A stretch of 64,000 nt of DNA, taken from assembly GCA_934718155.1 (NCBI GenBank), contig CAKUZF010000010.1:11396-75395 (forward strand). The letters are read 5' to 3'. The translations under genes and the position numbers were made by a program. This document shows positions 53,042-62,135 of the stretch, one piece after another. The DNA comes from an uncultured Parabacteroides sp. Lineage in GTDB: Bacteria > Bacteroidota > Bacteroidia > Bacteroidales > Tannerellaceae. The stretch's first letter is position 1. The number at the start of each line of letters is the position of its first letter. The notes under the pieces are model-generated. The model did not search any database, was not told the DNA's origin, and was given only the letters and a program-made list of their open reading frames with translations.

Positions 53042-54561
53042 AACTGAAAGTAAATGAACGGTTGCACCCCCGCACTTTTCAACTGCACAACGAGATAGAT
53101 CGCAGTGGCCAAATAAAGAGCTTGTAGTCCCACTGGAGAATCGGTCACCCATTGACGGAGCCGGTTCTCGCCTTTCTGGGGGAAAAAATGCAGCAGGTAA
53201 CCAACGGCCATTAGCACACAAACGCCTCGATAGCCCGCTATAAATTGTGTGAAAACCTCCGGATGGAATTGCGTGAAGATCTGAGTTAACATCTCACCCA
53301 CTCTTTGCATCGAAGAAGCCCTAAAAAGCATCCAACCCAGACAGACCAAATGGAACGTCAAGAGCGTTCCGAGCAAACGCCGCAGTGGTGTCATCTGCTC
53401 TCCTGTCGCCTTAAAGCTAGGGAACAGTCCCATCATTGCTTTATGAACAGCCAAGGCGACGCCATGTAAAGCCCCCCACAAGATGAAGCGCATAGAAGCC
53501 CCATGCCACAATCCGCCAAGCAACATCGTGATAAGCAGATTCAAGTAAGTGCGTAGCTTTCCCTTCCGATTTCCTCCTAACGAGATGTAAAGATAATCCT
53601 TTAGCCAAGAAGAAAGCGAAATATGCCAACGACGCCAAAACTCCGTGATCGTAGCCGATTGATAGGGCGAATCGAAGTTGATATTGAAGCGGAAGCCCAA
53701 AAGCAAGGCTATGCCGATTGCCATGTCCGAATAGCCCGAGAAATCACAGTAGATCTGCAATGTATAGCCATAAACGCCCAACAGATTCTCTAAGCCCGTG
53801 TAAAGCAAAGGGGCATCAAACACACGATCGACAAAGTTGAGACTGATATAATCAGAGATTACGCACTTCTTGAAGAGGCCACAAAGCACCAAAAAGAGCC
53901 CTTCGCCAAACTCAGCCTGTGTCACCATCGGTTGTCGGTATATCTGCGGGATAAAATCTCGGGCTCGCACGATAGGGCCGGCCACCAACTGCGGGAAGAA
54001 CGACACATAGAAAAGATAATCAATCCAGCGATTGAGAGGCTGTATGCGTTCTCGATAGACATCGATCACATAGCTCAAACTCTGAAACGTAAAAAATGAG
54101 ATGCCTACAGGCAAGAAAATGTCCAACTGCTTCCATTCACCTCCACACAACTGCATCAGCAGATCGCCCAAGAAATTGAAATACTTGAAATAGGCCAGCA
54201 TACCCAAGTTCACGCAAAGGCTTAAACAGACCCAAGCCTTTCGCCGCACGGCCAATTGCGTCTCTTGCATCGCATGTGCAATCAGGAAATCAGAAGAAGC
54301 CGTGAACAACAACAAGAGAAACCATACGCCACTACTCTTATAATAAAAATAAAGCGAGAAAAGGGTTACGTAGAGGATACGCACAAGCGTATGACGTCTC
54401 ACCAAAAGATAGATCGACAGGAATCCGAAAAAGAGAAAAAAGAACAACCCGCTGCTGAACAGCATGGGGGCCTCCGCATGGTAAGCCAACAAATCACACA
54501 ACCGTTCCCAAGAGAAACTATGTGCAGCCAGCCAATCAGTCAATATCGTAGTTATCAGCAT
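53038..54561 (-). CDS. MBOAT-family O-acyltransferase (AlgI/DltB-like)
   Basis: 507 residues with about ten to eleven membrane helices. The MBOAT core is clear: FFPQLVAGPIVRARDF (about 195-210), SYQSATITEFWRRWHISLS-type block, LLGGLWHGASMRFILWG with the catalytic His. AlgI/DltB-type enzymes move acyl groups across the inner membrane for attachment to polysaccharides or teichoic acids. Its start overlaps the preceding SGNH gene by 26 nt, and both upstream genes encode SGNH proteins, the classic partner type. The polysaccharide target is unknown. Confidence 0.93.
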   Translation of the reverse strand: MLITTILTDWLAAHSFSWERLCDLLAYHAEAPMLFSSGLFFFLFFGFLSIYLLVRRHTLVRILYVTLFSLYFYYKSSGVWFLLLLFTASSDFLIAHAMQETQLAVRRKAWVCLSLCVNLGMLAYFKYFNFLGDLLMQLCGGEWKQLDIFLPVGISFFTFQSLSYVIDVYRERIQPLNRWIDYLFYVSFFPQLVAGPIVRARDFIPQIYRQPMVTQAEFGEGLFLVLCGLFKKCVISDYISLNFVDRVFDAPLLYTGLENLLGVYGYTLQIYCDFSGYSDMAIGIALLLGFRFNINFDSPYQSATITEFWRRWHISLSSWLKDYLYISLGGNRKGKLRTYLNLLITMLLGGLWHGASMRFILWGALHGVALAVHKAMMGLFPSFKATGEQMTPLRRLLGTLLTFHLVCLGWMLFRASSMQRVGEMLTQIFTQFHPEVFTQFIAGYRGVCVLMAVGYLLHFFPQKGENRLRQWVTDSPVGLQALYLATAIYLVVQLKSAGVQPFIYFQF

Positions 54562-55894
54562 ACTCTATATGTAAATGATTATATGTTTGCATCAGGGCAC
54601 GGAATAGCATCGTTCCCTGCTCACGGTAACCTTCACGGGTAAAATGCACACGGTCACGGCCCAACAGATGTTTGTTCAACCAGCGTTTGCAAGATTGTTT
54701 GCCGCCAGTGGCTCGGAATAGATCCCAACAGGCCACTCCTTCCTCTTTGGCTACCTTGCACAGCGCAGCTGCCGCTTGCTCCGTGTGAGTGTTGCGGGCA
54801 AACTGGCGCTTCTTATTCACCCAGATGCGTTTGTAGCATTCCGGTGGTGTAGTTAGCAAAATGGCGGCATTCGGCAAATAATGCTTAACCAGATTCAAAA
54901 AGTTCCTTACCTGGCCAGCAAACTCCTCCGATCGGAAACTGCGACCAAAAGTCTCGTTGGTTCCCAAAGAGAGAATCAGCAGTGAGGGTTTCAACAAAGC
55001 CAACTGCCGCACATAAGCGGAGTCTGAATAATGCACATACATCGCACCGTTCACTCCAATGGAGTGATACAGCACGCCTGGGGCACCATTCGTCAACGAC
55101 AAACCATAATAGACGTTTTTAAACGAAGAGGCAGGCAACAACCGATCCGAACCTCTCTCCTTTCGGCTACTATGCAGCCACATGGTATCGATCAACTGTG
55201 TCGCATAGAGCGTATCTGCCATCATGCCAGGAGCACAAGCCGAATCGACATACGCCAGCCGCACCTCTTGCTTCGAACGATCCGCGGGAAGCAGAGGCAT
55301 CGACCGATCGCCCCGATACAAGATGGCCTTATTGAACGCATATCCAGCTCCATTAATCGGCGTGATGATCACATCCCAATTAATAGAAGGCGAATAAGAA
55401 CGAATGCCTATGCCCCCAATACCAATAGGAGTTTTCCGCTCCCGCTGGATGCAGCGGCCACAAACCCAATCCTTCACAACCGATTTAATGAAATAGTCAT
55501 CCGGTTCATTGCTTTTTCCTAATTTAAACGGAGCGATCCATCCTCGTCCCGCATTACCAAACGCATGATGGAATGCTCGCATAACCTGACCGCTAAGGCT
55601 GCCAGCCTGAATATGCGAGTCGCCCAATTGAACGATCGTAACCACCGTGTCCTTTCCCGCACGCAACGCTTCCAACTCGGCAAAGAAGCGAAGCCAAACT
55701 TGCGCCGTGTCAGGCCACATCAACGTGTCAGCCCCGACCAGCATCTCGTAAGATAAGCCGGGCAGCGCAATCGTATCTCGATATGATTCCACGTCAAGCG
55801 GCTCTTGGGCAATCGCAAGTCGCAACCCACAGACGCTCAGCAACAGACAAAGTAAGATCCGCCATTTATTCCATTCGATTTTCCATCTCCTCAT
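54536..55894 (-). CDS. periplasmic SGNH/GDSL hydrolase-fold acyltransferase partner
   Basis: 452 residues from ATG 55894 (MRRWKIEWNKW), which is preferred over the ATG at 55939 because it starts directly before a signal anchor (RILLCLLLSVCGLRLAIAQ). SGNH blocks: GDSHIQAG with nucleophile Ser near 93, SLGTNE, and DRVHFT giving the Asp-His pair near the C-terminus. With the MBOAT downstream, it probably transfers the acyl group to a polysaccharide in the periplasm, like AlgX/AlgJ. Overlaps both neighbours, so the three genes are tightly coupled. Confidence 0.85.
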   Translation of the reverse strand: MRRWKIEWNKWRILLCLLLSVCGLRLAIAQEPLDVESYRDTIALPGLSYEMLVGADTLMWPDTAQVWLRFFAELEALRAGKDTVVTIVQLGDSHIQAGSLSGQVMRAFHHAFGNAGRGWIAPFKLGKSNEPDDYFIKSVVKDWVCGRCIQRERKTPIGIGGIGIRSYSPSINWDVIITPINGAGYAFNKAILYRGDRSMPLLPADRSKQEVRLAYVDSACAPGMMADTLYATQLIDTMWLHSSRKERGSDRLLPASSFKNVYYGLSLTNGAPGVLYHSIGVNGAMYVHYSDSAYVRQLALLKPSLLILSLGTNETFGRSFRSEEFAGQVRNFLNLVKHYLPNAAILLTTPPECYKRIWVNKKRQFARNTHTEQAAAALCKVAKEEGVACWDLFRATGGKQSCKRWLNKHLLGRDRVHFTREGYREQGTMLFRALMQTYNHLHIEYADNYDID

Positions 55895-57314
55895 AAAACT
55901 TCCTTTCCTCCTCCAAGGCCTGCAACAAAGCTTTAGCAACCTCCTTTCCGCCTCGGAAACTTAAATGTGTATAATCTTTACTCGCCCAATCATTCTCTAC
56001 AAACCGTACCATGCTGTTCTCACCTCCCATCGCACCGAAAAGATTCCAAAAAGGAATGCCTAAACGCTTGGCTATCTTGCGTTGCGCATGCAACATGGCC
56101 AAGACTGCGGGCATCGTCTCGAAACCCTCCTCGCCTTGCCAGCTTCGGTCGGACACACTTAGCAAAAGCAGGTCGGATTCAGGGAAGCAACGGCGCACAT
56201 GCGAAATGGCGTTGACCATGCGCCTCGCATACCAATCATAATTCATCACGCTATCATTCATCACGTTCAAGCCATACTGCATGATGATAAGGTCATAGCG
56301 GCGAATCTGGTCGAACGCCACACAGGCCGCTGAATCCATTCGTTCCAAGAGCAAGCCGGAATGGCCACGAAGCGAGAAATTATCCACCACTACTCCTACC
56401 GAATCCTCTAAGGCAACGCCCAACGCCTCAAATCCTTCTGTTTGCTGAAAAGAGAGATCGGCCGTATGCAACGTATCGGCCCAGACATATTGCGTGATTT
56501 GCTCGGTAGAGGGCAATGAGACCGACAACGTGTCGCTCAGCCTATCGGTCAGCAAGCGCAACATGGTGTGTTGATTATGCGCATAGATCAGTTTCAACTG
56601 ATCAACCTCCTTCAATGTGGGATAGCGGCTGCTCAACTGGATATGCAGCGTAGGCTCCTCTTCCTGCGGCTCAAACAACAAACCTGGCAAGGTGAAAACG
56701 CACTCATCGTCTGAGAACACCGACTTAGTTGTCCATCCTTCCGCTTTAGCCGACACGGTTGGCCGATATTGGGCCGCGACAGACTGGATCGGAACGAAGC
56801 CCACGCCTCGACCGCCATATTGCTGCTGCCAAGCCGTTCGCAGGTCTGAAACAAAGATATCGCCTTCGATAAACGAGTCGCCCAACACGGCCACACGCAC
56901 AGGTCGTTCATGCGCCGCAGAGGTCAATGCCGCGAAGAAGCGCCTCAAGCCTATATGCCCCACAGAGTAATCCTCGATACGTATGCCTAAACTGTCGGCT
57001 CCCTCCACCGCATAAAGAGCCTGATATAAGGAATCGCGTAAAGCTAAACTGACCGAGTCGATTGTCGCCCCGGGGGTCGTCTCGATGACCGAGATGGTGT
57101 CAAGAGCGAGGGTATCCTCCTTTGCCAACTGCCGCCGCAAGGAATCCATCGGACTCTCCGATTCCTGTCGCAGCCTGAAATCGGCCAGCAAGTCCAATTG
57201 CTTCATCGTATGACCAGCTATTCGCCCTGGCAGGAAATAGGCACCTAAACAATACAGCAGAGTGAATAACATCAATAGCCATACCCTGCCTAACTGATTA
57301 TCCTCTTTTCTCAT
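55866..57314 (-). CDS. membrane-anchored SGNH hydrolase-fold protein
   Basis: 482 residues from ATG 57314; the ATG at 57332 would sit on the expected transcription start, given the -7 box at 57338-57345. One N-terminal membrane helix (VWLLMLFTLLYCLGAYFLP) is followed by a coil and the SGNH domain: VLGDSFIEGD with Ser near 147, YGLNVMND and KDYTHLS with the C-terminal His. It is the first gene of the three-gene acylation unit. Which of the two SGNH proteins is the transferase cannot be told; they share low similarity. Confidence 0.85.
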   Translation of the reverse strand: MRKEDNQLGRVWLLMLFTLLYCLGAYFLPGRIAGHTMKQLDLLADFRLRQESESPMDSLRRQLAKEDTLALDTISVIETTPGATIDSVSLALRDSLYQALYAVEGADSLGIRIEDYSVGHIGLRRFFAALTSAAHERPVRVAVLGDSFIEGDIFVSDLRTAWQQQYGGRGVGFVPIQSVAAQYRPTVSAKAEGWTTKSVFSDDECVFTLPGLLFEPQEEEPTLHIQLSSRYPTLKEVDQLKLIYAHNQHTMLRLLTDRLSDTLSVSLPSTEQITQYVWADTLHTADLSFQQTEGFEALGVALEDSVGVVVDNFSLRGHSGLLLERMDSAACVAFDQIRRYDLIIMQYGLNVMNDSVMNYDWYARRMVNAISHVRRCFPESDLLLLSVSDRSWQGEEGFETMPAVLAMLHAQRKIAKRLGIPFWNLFGAMGGENSMVRFVENDWASKDYTHLSFRGGKEVAKALLQALEEERKFYEEMENRME

Positions 57315-57337
57315 TTTTTCTTTTCTTTGCAAGGCAA

Positions 57338-57345
57338 CAAAAGTA
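57338..57345 (-). promoter_or_regulatory. -7 promoter box of the acylation operon
   Basis: TACTTTTG on the minus strand matches TAnnTTTG and decides the downstream ATG at 57314 as the start. Confidence 0.55.
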
Positions 57346-57454
57346 CAGATTTTTCTCTTATCTATGCCGTAAAAACGATTCGAATGGGTATAAAAAAATC
57401 AGAGATACACCCGAAGGCGTATCCCTGAAAAAACAACTATCTGATATGAATTTG

Positions 57455-57539
57455 TACGCAGGATGAGACTTGAACTCACACGCCGTAAACCGGCACTACC
57501 CCCTCAAAGTAGCGTGTCTACCAATTCCACCACCTACGC
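57455..57539 (-). tRNA. tRNA-Leu (GAG)
   Basis: 85-nt class II tRNA with a long variable arm. The acceptor GCGTAGG pairs with CCTGCGT with two wobbles; the anticodon loop TTGAGGG gives GAG. T-loop sequence GTTCAAGTC is present. CCA is not encoded. It is the third tRNA of the leftward cluster. Confidence 0.93.
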
Positions 57540-57548
57540 ATCTTGGTG

Positions 57549-57632
57549 TGCCCAGAACAGGACTCGAACCTGCACGATCGCAAAACCACTCGCACCTGAA
57601 ACGAGCGCGTCTACCAATTCCGCCACCTGGGC
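57549..57632 (-). tRNA. tRNA-Leu (CAG)
   Basis: 84-nt class II tRNA. Acceptor GCCCAGG pairs with TCTGGGC; the anticodon loop TTCAGGT gives CAG; long variable arm and GTTCGAGTC T-loop are present. Nine nucleotides separate it from the other tRNA-Leu. Confidence 0.95.
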
Positions 57633-57648
57633 AATCATCTTTTCAAAG

Positions 57649-57721
57649 AGCGGAAGACGGGACTCGAACCCGCGACCCTAACCTTGGCAAGGTTATGCTC
57701 TACCAACTGAGCTACTTCCGC
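57649..57721 (-). tRNA. tRNA-Gly (GCC)
   Basis: 73-nt tRNA. Acceptor GCGGAAG pairs with CTTCCGC; anticodon loop TTGCCAA gives GCC; D-loop and GTTCGAGTC T-loop are normal. First tRNA of the cluster, directly after a canonical promoter. Confidence 0.96.
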
Positions 57722-57753
57722 ATTGCCTAACCGATCTCTCTCGATTGCGAGTG

Positions 57754-57784
57754 CAAAGGTAGGTAATTTTTGCAAACTACCAAA
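57754..57784 (-). promoter_or_regulatory. canonical Bacteroidetes promoter of the tRNA cluster
   Basis: On the minus strand TTTG (57781-57784), exactly 19 nt, then TACCTTTG (57754-57761). The following 15 nt are identical to those after the initiator-tRNA promoter at 63629 and contain a CTCG-CAAT-CGAG mini-hairpin. Confidence 0.85.
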
Positions 57785-57803
57785 CCTTCGCATCACTTTT
57801 TTT

Positions 57804-58628
57804 CTAAATTTTTTCAATCAATTTTGTAAATAGCTGAGTCATAGACGCAGCCGCTTTATTGGCCGCTTTGATTACATCCGCACCATCGTTTACGAAGTCG
57901 TCGGCAAAATGATAACCCTCGTTGGTGATCACCGACATACCAAACACACGCAACCCCGCATGGCGGGCCACGATCACCTCTGGCACCGTGCTCATGCCTA
58001 TCGCATCGCCGCCCACCTTGCCATAAAAGGCATACTCCGCCGGGGTTTCAAACGATGCGCCAGTCAAGCCCACATAGACTCCCTTCTTCACGGGAATACG
58101 CAATTCAGCCGCAATAGCCTCCATATGCTGGATAAACTCCCGATCGTAGGCATGCGTCATATCGGGAAAACGCACACCGAAATCAGCATTATTCGGCCCA
58201 ATCAAAGGATTTGGCATCATATTAATATGATCTCTGATGATCATCAAATCGCCCAGCTTCATCGCAGGATTGATGCCTCCCGCCGCGTTCGACACAAACA
58301 GGTTCTCAACGCCCAACAACTTCATGACCCGCACAGGGAAGGTCACCTGCTGCATACTGTAGCCTTCATAATAATGAAAACGGCCCTGCATAGCCAAGAC
58401 CTGTTTTCCACCCAGCTTTCCACAGATAAAGTTGCCTTTATGGCCTGCCACCGTGGAACGCACAAAATGGGGGATTTCCGCATAAGGCACGACAATAGGA
58501 TCCTCAATCTGATCGGCCAGCGAGCCTAAGCCGCTTCCTAAGATTATGGCCGTACGAGGATTCCCTTGCAAGCGGCTTCTCAGATAAGCGGCTGCCTCCT
58601 GATAATGTGCCGTAGGTATCATCTCCAT
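57804..58628 (-). CDS. purine nucleoside phosphorylase I
   Basis: 274 residues of the trimeric PNP class: IILGSGLGSLAD (about 29-40), VAGHKGNFICGKLGGKQV, QGRFHYYEGYS, VSNAAGGINP and VITNEGYHFADD. It splits inosine/guanosine with phosphate to base and ribose-1-phosphate. Start could also be the third codon (ATG 58622). It lies 11 nt after the amidohydrolase gene, and with it can turn methylthioadenosine-derived inosine analogues into hypoxanthine. Confidence 0.95.
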   Translation of the reverse strand: MEMIPTAHYQEAAAYLRSRLQGNPRTAIILGSGLGSLADQIEDPIVVPYAEIPHFVRSTVAGHKGNFICGKLGGKQVLAMQGRFHYYEGYSMQQVTFPVRVMKLLGVENLFVSNAAGGINPAMKLGDLMIIRDHINMMPNPLIGPNNADFGVRFPDMTHAYDREFIQHMEAIAAELRIPVKKGVYVGLTGASFETPAEYAFYGKVGGDAIGMSTVPEVIVARHAGLRVFGMSVITNEGYHFADDFVNDGADVIKAANKAAASMTQLFTKLIEKI

Positions 58629-58639
58629 AGTTATTCCTC

Positions 58640-59902
58640 CTATCTTTTTCGTTTTATCAAATCATACGCCAAGGCCGCCGTGCGCTCCATGATCTCCTCC
58701 TCGCCAGGCACCCGACGGTTCTCCATCAACACCTGGCCATCGCAAATCACCGTATCTACGCAGCTGCCATTGGCCGCATACACCAAATTAGACACAAAAC
58801 TGAAATTCGGCGTAAAGGCCGGAATCTTCAGGTCGATCAAGCACAAGTCAGCCAAATAACCCTCAGCCACCTTGCCCGCACGCAACCGCAAAGCCTCCGC
58901 TCCAATCGAAGTGGCCGAAGCAAACACCTCCTCCGCCTTCATGGCTTCCGGATCGCCTCGCCACACCTTGCCAAGCAAGGAGGCCAGCTTCATAGCCTCG
59001 ATCATATCCAAGTTGTTAGACGACGAGCAGCCATCTGTGCCCAATCCCACCAAGATGCCCTTCTCGCGCATCTCATGATACTTGAACCGATAGCCCGAAG
59101 CCAGCTTCATGTTTGAAGCTGGGTTGTGAATCACCTTCACGCCCGCGTCAGCCAACATCTGAATCTCCTCTTCATCCACATAGATGCCATGCGCAATCAC
59201 CAACCGGGGCGACAAAACGCCCAACTGGCGCAGGTAGCGCACGGGAGAAAGGCCAAACCGACGAATCGAATCGGCCACCTCGCCTTCCGTCTCCGCCAGA
59301 TGCAGGTGGATCAACTGGTCGTACTCCTTGGCAAACGCATCACACCATTGCAGCAACGCCCCCGACACCGTATAGATCGCATGGGGGCCCAGCGCCATTT
59401 GGACACGGGAGCCATACCGTCCAACTTGCGTCAGCAACTTCTCGTTCGACTGCTTACAACGCTCCGTCAGCTCCGGATTAAACTGATCTAAACAGGCTCC
59501 ACACAAAAGGGCTCTTAGGCCCATCTCTTGCGTAGCCTCAGCGATCGCCCCAAAATGGAAATACATATCCATGAAAGAGGTCGTTCCGCTCTTGATCATC
59601 TCCAGGCAGGCCAGCTTCGTGCCCCAATAGACATCCTCGTGGGTCAACTTCGCCTCGTTAGGCCAAATACGCTGCTCCAGCCAAGGCATCAACGGCATGT
59701 CATCGCCAAAGCCGCGGAAGAGCGTCATGGCGGCGTGGGTGTGGCCATTCACCAAGCCGGGGATCACCGCCTTGCCTGCTCCCGAGATCACTCGGTCGGC
59801 CTCGACTGGCAACGATTGCCCGATCTGGCTGATCCGATTGCCCTCAATCAGGATATCCACCAAACGCCCCTCCAACAGGACTTGCTGAATCAATATACGC
59901 AT
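58640..59902 (-). CDS. mtaD: S-adenosylhomocysteine / 5'-methylthioadenosine deaminase (MtaD-like amidohydrolase)
   Basis: 420 residues of metal-dependent amidohydrolase fold: GLVNGHTHAAMTLFRG with the metal histidines (about 52-56), HLHLAETEGE, VIAHGIY and VGLGTDGCSSSNNLD with the metal aspartate. This set matches MTA/SAH deaminase, which deaminates adenine nucleosides to inosine analogues. Other amidohydrolase substrates (guanine, chlorohydrolases) cannot be excluded. Its neighbours, a PNP and an M20 peptidase in one leftward unit with 11-12 nt gaps, fit purine and methionine-cycle salvage. Confidence 0.86.
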   Translation of the reverse strand: MRILIQQVLLEGRLVDILIEGNRISQIGQSLPVEADRVISGAGKAVIPGLVNGHTHAAMTLFRGFGDDMPLMPWLEQRIWPNEAKLTHEDVYWGTKLACLEMIKSGTTSFMDMYFHFGAIAEATQEMGLRALLCGACLDQFNPELTERCKQSNEKLLTQVGRYGSRVQMALGPHAIYTVSGALLQWCDAFAKEYDQLIHLHLAETEGEVADSIRRFGLSPVRYLRQLGVLSPRLVIAHGIYVDEEEIQMLADAGVKVIHNPASNMKLASGYRFKYHEMREKGILVGLGTDGCSSSNNLDMIEAMKLASLLGKVWRGDPEAMKAEEVFASATSIGAEALRLRAGKVAEGYLADLCLIDLKIPAFTPNFSFVSNLVYAANGSCVDTVICDGQVLMENRRVPGEEEIMERTAALAYDLIKRKR

Positions 59903-59914
59903 ATTGACCCCTTA

Positions 59915-61270
59915 TTATTTATAGATGCGATAGAACTCGGCTACCGACTCGATGCCTTTGTAGAAGATGTCCAGTTCGTGGCTCTCGTTGGGCGAATGGA
60001 TCGCATTCTGCTCCAAGCCGAAGCCCATCAAAACGGTCTTGATGCCCAGCACTTGCTCGAAAGTCGAGATGATAGGAATACTTCCTCCACGGCGAACCGC
60101 CAACGGCTTCTGACCAAAAGCGACACTCATGGCCTGCTCGGCTGCCTGATAAGCGGGCAGGTCGATCGGACAAACATAGCCCAGACCGCCATGGCTTGGA
60201 GTCACCTTCACACGCACGTAAGGCGGTGTGACACGAGCGATATAATCAATAAAGAGCTGGTTGATCTTTGCGGGGTCCTGATGCGGCACCAAACGCGCCG
60301 ACACCTTCGCATAGGCCTTCGAAGGCAAGACGGTCTTGCTGCCCTCGCCGGTGTAACCTCCCCAAATGCCACACAGGTCGAAAGAGGGGCGGCAGCTGTT
60401 GCGCTCCAACGTCGAATAGCCTTTCTCGCCAAAGAGCGCATCTACATCGATCGCCTTCTTATACTTCTCCTCATCAAAGGGGATACGGGCGATCATCTCG
60501 CGCTCAGCGGGCGACACCTCCTCTACATCGTCATAAAAACCGGGGATCGTGATGCGGCCGTCGGCATCGGTGATGTCGGCCATCAATTTACACAACACAT
60601 TGATAGGGTTAGCCACGGCACCGCCAAAGTGGCCCGAGTGCAAGTCTCTATTCGGTCCCGTCACCTCCACATCCCAATAGGCCAAGCCGCGCAAGCCTGT
60701 CGTCAGCGAGGGCGTCTCCTTGCTCACCATGCTGGTGTCCGACACCAAGATCACGTCGGCCTTCAGCAGCTCCTTGTTCGCCTGGCAAAAGGCCTCCAAA
60801 CTGGGCGAGCCAATCTCCTCCTCGCCCTCGAAGATGAACTTCACGTTACACTTCAGCAAGCCCTCGTGGATAGCGGTCTCGAAACCCTTCACCTGGATCA
60901 TGCCCTGCCCCTTATCGTCGTCGGCTCCACGTGCCCAAATGCGGCCCTCGCGAATCTCCGGCTCGAACGGGTCGCTTTTCCAAAGCTCCAGCGGCTCAGC
61001 CGGCTGCACATCATAATGCGAATAGACAAGCACCGTGGGAGCGGCGGGATCGACCATACGCTCGGCGTAAACCACGGGGAAACCCTGGGTAGGCATCACC
61101 TCGGCCCGATCGGCTCCCGAGGCGCAAAGCAGCTCGGCCCAACGCCGTGCGCAAGCCAGCATATCAGGCTGATGCTCCTGTTTCGCACTGATTGATGGAA
61201 TACGGATGAGCGAGAAAAGCTCCTCCAAGAAACGGTCTTTATTAGACTCGATATACGTTTTTACTGACAT
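59915..61270 (-). CDS. M20-family dipeptidase
   Basis: 451 residues. Metal residues of M20: YSHYDVQP (about 82-89), ARGADDDKGQG, FEGEEEIGSPS with catalytic and metal glutamates, VLVSDTSM, and a C-terminal GLEQNAIHSPNES histidine. A dimerisation domain lies at about 190-310. It hydrolyses dipeptides in the cytoplasm; the precise specificity is unknown. First gene of the unit with MtaD and PNP; a -7 box is 40 nt upstream. Confidence 0.93.
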   Translation of the reverse strand: MSVKTYIESNKDRFLEELFSLIRIPSISAKQEHQPDMLACARRWAELLCASGADRAEVMPTQGFPVVYAERMVDPAAPTVLVYSHYDVQPAEPLELWKSDPFEPEIREGRIWARGADDDKGQGMIQVKGFETAIHEGLLKCNVKFIFEGEEEIGSPSLEAFCQANKELLKADVILVSDTSMVSKETPSLTTGLRGLAYWDVEVTGPNRDLHSGHFGGAVANPINVLCKLMADITDADGRITIPGFYDDVEEVSPAEREMIARIPFDEEKYKKAIDVDALFGEKGYSTLERNSCRPSFDLCGIWGGYTGEGSKTVLPSKAYAKVSARLVPHQDPAKINQLFIDYIARVTPPYVRVKVTPSHGGLGYVCPIDLPAYQAAEQAMSVAFGQKPLAVRRGGSIPIISTFEQVLGIKTVLMGFGLEQNAIHSPNESHELDIFYKGIESVAEFYRIYK

Positions 61271-61309
61271 AAGTTTTTCTTGTTTAGCTATTATTAGATT
61301 TACTCCGCA

Positions 61310-61317
61310 AACTTACG
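61310..61317 (-). promoter_or_regulatory. -7 promoter box of the M20/mtaD/PNP unit
   Basis: TAAGTTTG on the minus strand matches TAnnTTTG. Confidence 0.5.
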
Positions 61318-61349
61318 AAAAAAATCCAACAATCGCCAACAGAAAAACA

Positions 61350-62039
61350 CTATCCTTCCTTCTGCTCTGCGGCAGCCGCCAACGCTTTCCAAAGCGGGTC
61401 GTTGGGCACAGGGGCCTCGATGCAGAGGGATTGCTTCGAAACGGGGTGGATCAGAGCCGCGCTACGGGCATGCAGACTGATTCCGCCATCCCGATTGGAG
61501 CGATCGAAGCCATATTTCAAGTCGCCCTTGATGGGGCATCCCATGTGGGCCAACTGGCAACGGATCTGATGGTGTCGGCCTGTCTTCAGGTCGACCTCCA
61601 AGAGGTAATAGCGGTCGGAGCGTGCAATTACCTTATAATGCAGGACGGCCTTCTTGGCGTTTGGGCGCTCCGTGTCGTACGCATAGCTCTTGTTCTGCTT
61701 CTCGTTGCGCACCAACCAGTTCACCAACTCATCCTCCTGCTTTGCGGGCTTCTCTTTCACGATGGCCCAATAAGTCTTCTTCACCTGTCCCAGGCGAAAC
61801 ATCTCGTTCAAGCGCGACAGCGCCTTGCTTGTCTTCGCGAAAAGCACCACGCCGCTAACCGGCCGATCCAGTCGGTGCGTCACGCCCACAAAGACATTCC
61901 CGGGTTTCTGATACTTCTCCTTCAGCCAAGCCTTCAGCAGCTCCGAAAGAGGCGTATCGCCCGTCTTGTCGCCTTGCACAATCTCGCGGCAGGTCTTATC
62001 CACCGCTATCAGGTGATTATCTTCGTAAATAACTTCCAC
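61350..62039 (-). CDS. RluA-family pseudouridine synthase
   Basis: 229 residues with no S4 domain. The catalytic aspartate is in HRLDRPVSG (about 57-65); LEVDLKTGRHHQIRCQLAHMGCPIKGDLKYG is the second conserved block. Such short RluA-type enzymes modify tRNA or rRNA uridines; the target cannot be named. It stands 96 nt after fabG on the same strand, past an inverted repeat. Confidence 0.92.
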   Translation of the reverse strand: MEVIYEDNHLIAVDKTCREIVQGDKTGDTPLSELLKAWLKEKYQKPGNVFVGVTHRLDRPVSGVVLFAKTSKALSRLNEMFRLGQVKKTYWAIVKEKPAKQEDELVNWLVRNEKQNKSYAYDTERPNAKKAVLHYKVIARSDRYYLLEVDLKTGRHHQIRCQLAHMGCPIKGDLKYGFDRSNRDGGISLHARSAALIHPVSKQSLCIEAPVPNDPLWKALAAAAEQKEG

Positions 62040-62060
62040 TGTTCAAACTTGATTATGAAT

Positions 62061-62105
62061 TATAGATGGAGCGACGCCTGTCAACCACGCGCCCCGCCAT
62101 CTATA
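62061..62105 (-). terminator. inverted repeat after fabG, likely terminator
   Basis: TATAGATGG (62061-62069) and CCATCTATA (62097-62105) pair perfectly around a 27-nt GC-rich loop that can pair further. No strong T tract, so it may instead be an operator or mRNA 3'-end structure. Confidence 0.55.
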
Positions 62106-62135
62106 ACCCTTTATTCTTGACCCTCGGCCGGCCGA

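Noticed and set aside
57463..57730. Short plus-strand frames across the tRNA cluster
   Set aside because: They are antisense to three well-formed tRNAs; such peptides are a common annotation artefact.
59528..61195. A 555-codon plus-strand open frame
   Set aside because: It is antisense to the M20 peptidase and MtaD genes, both with clear catalytic motifs; the translated frame has no domain and His/Arg/Gln-rich shadow composition.
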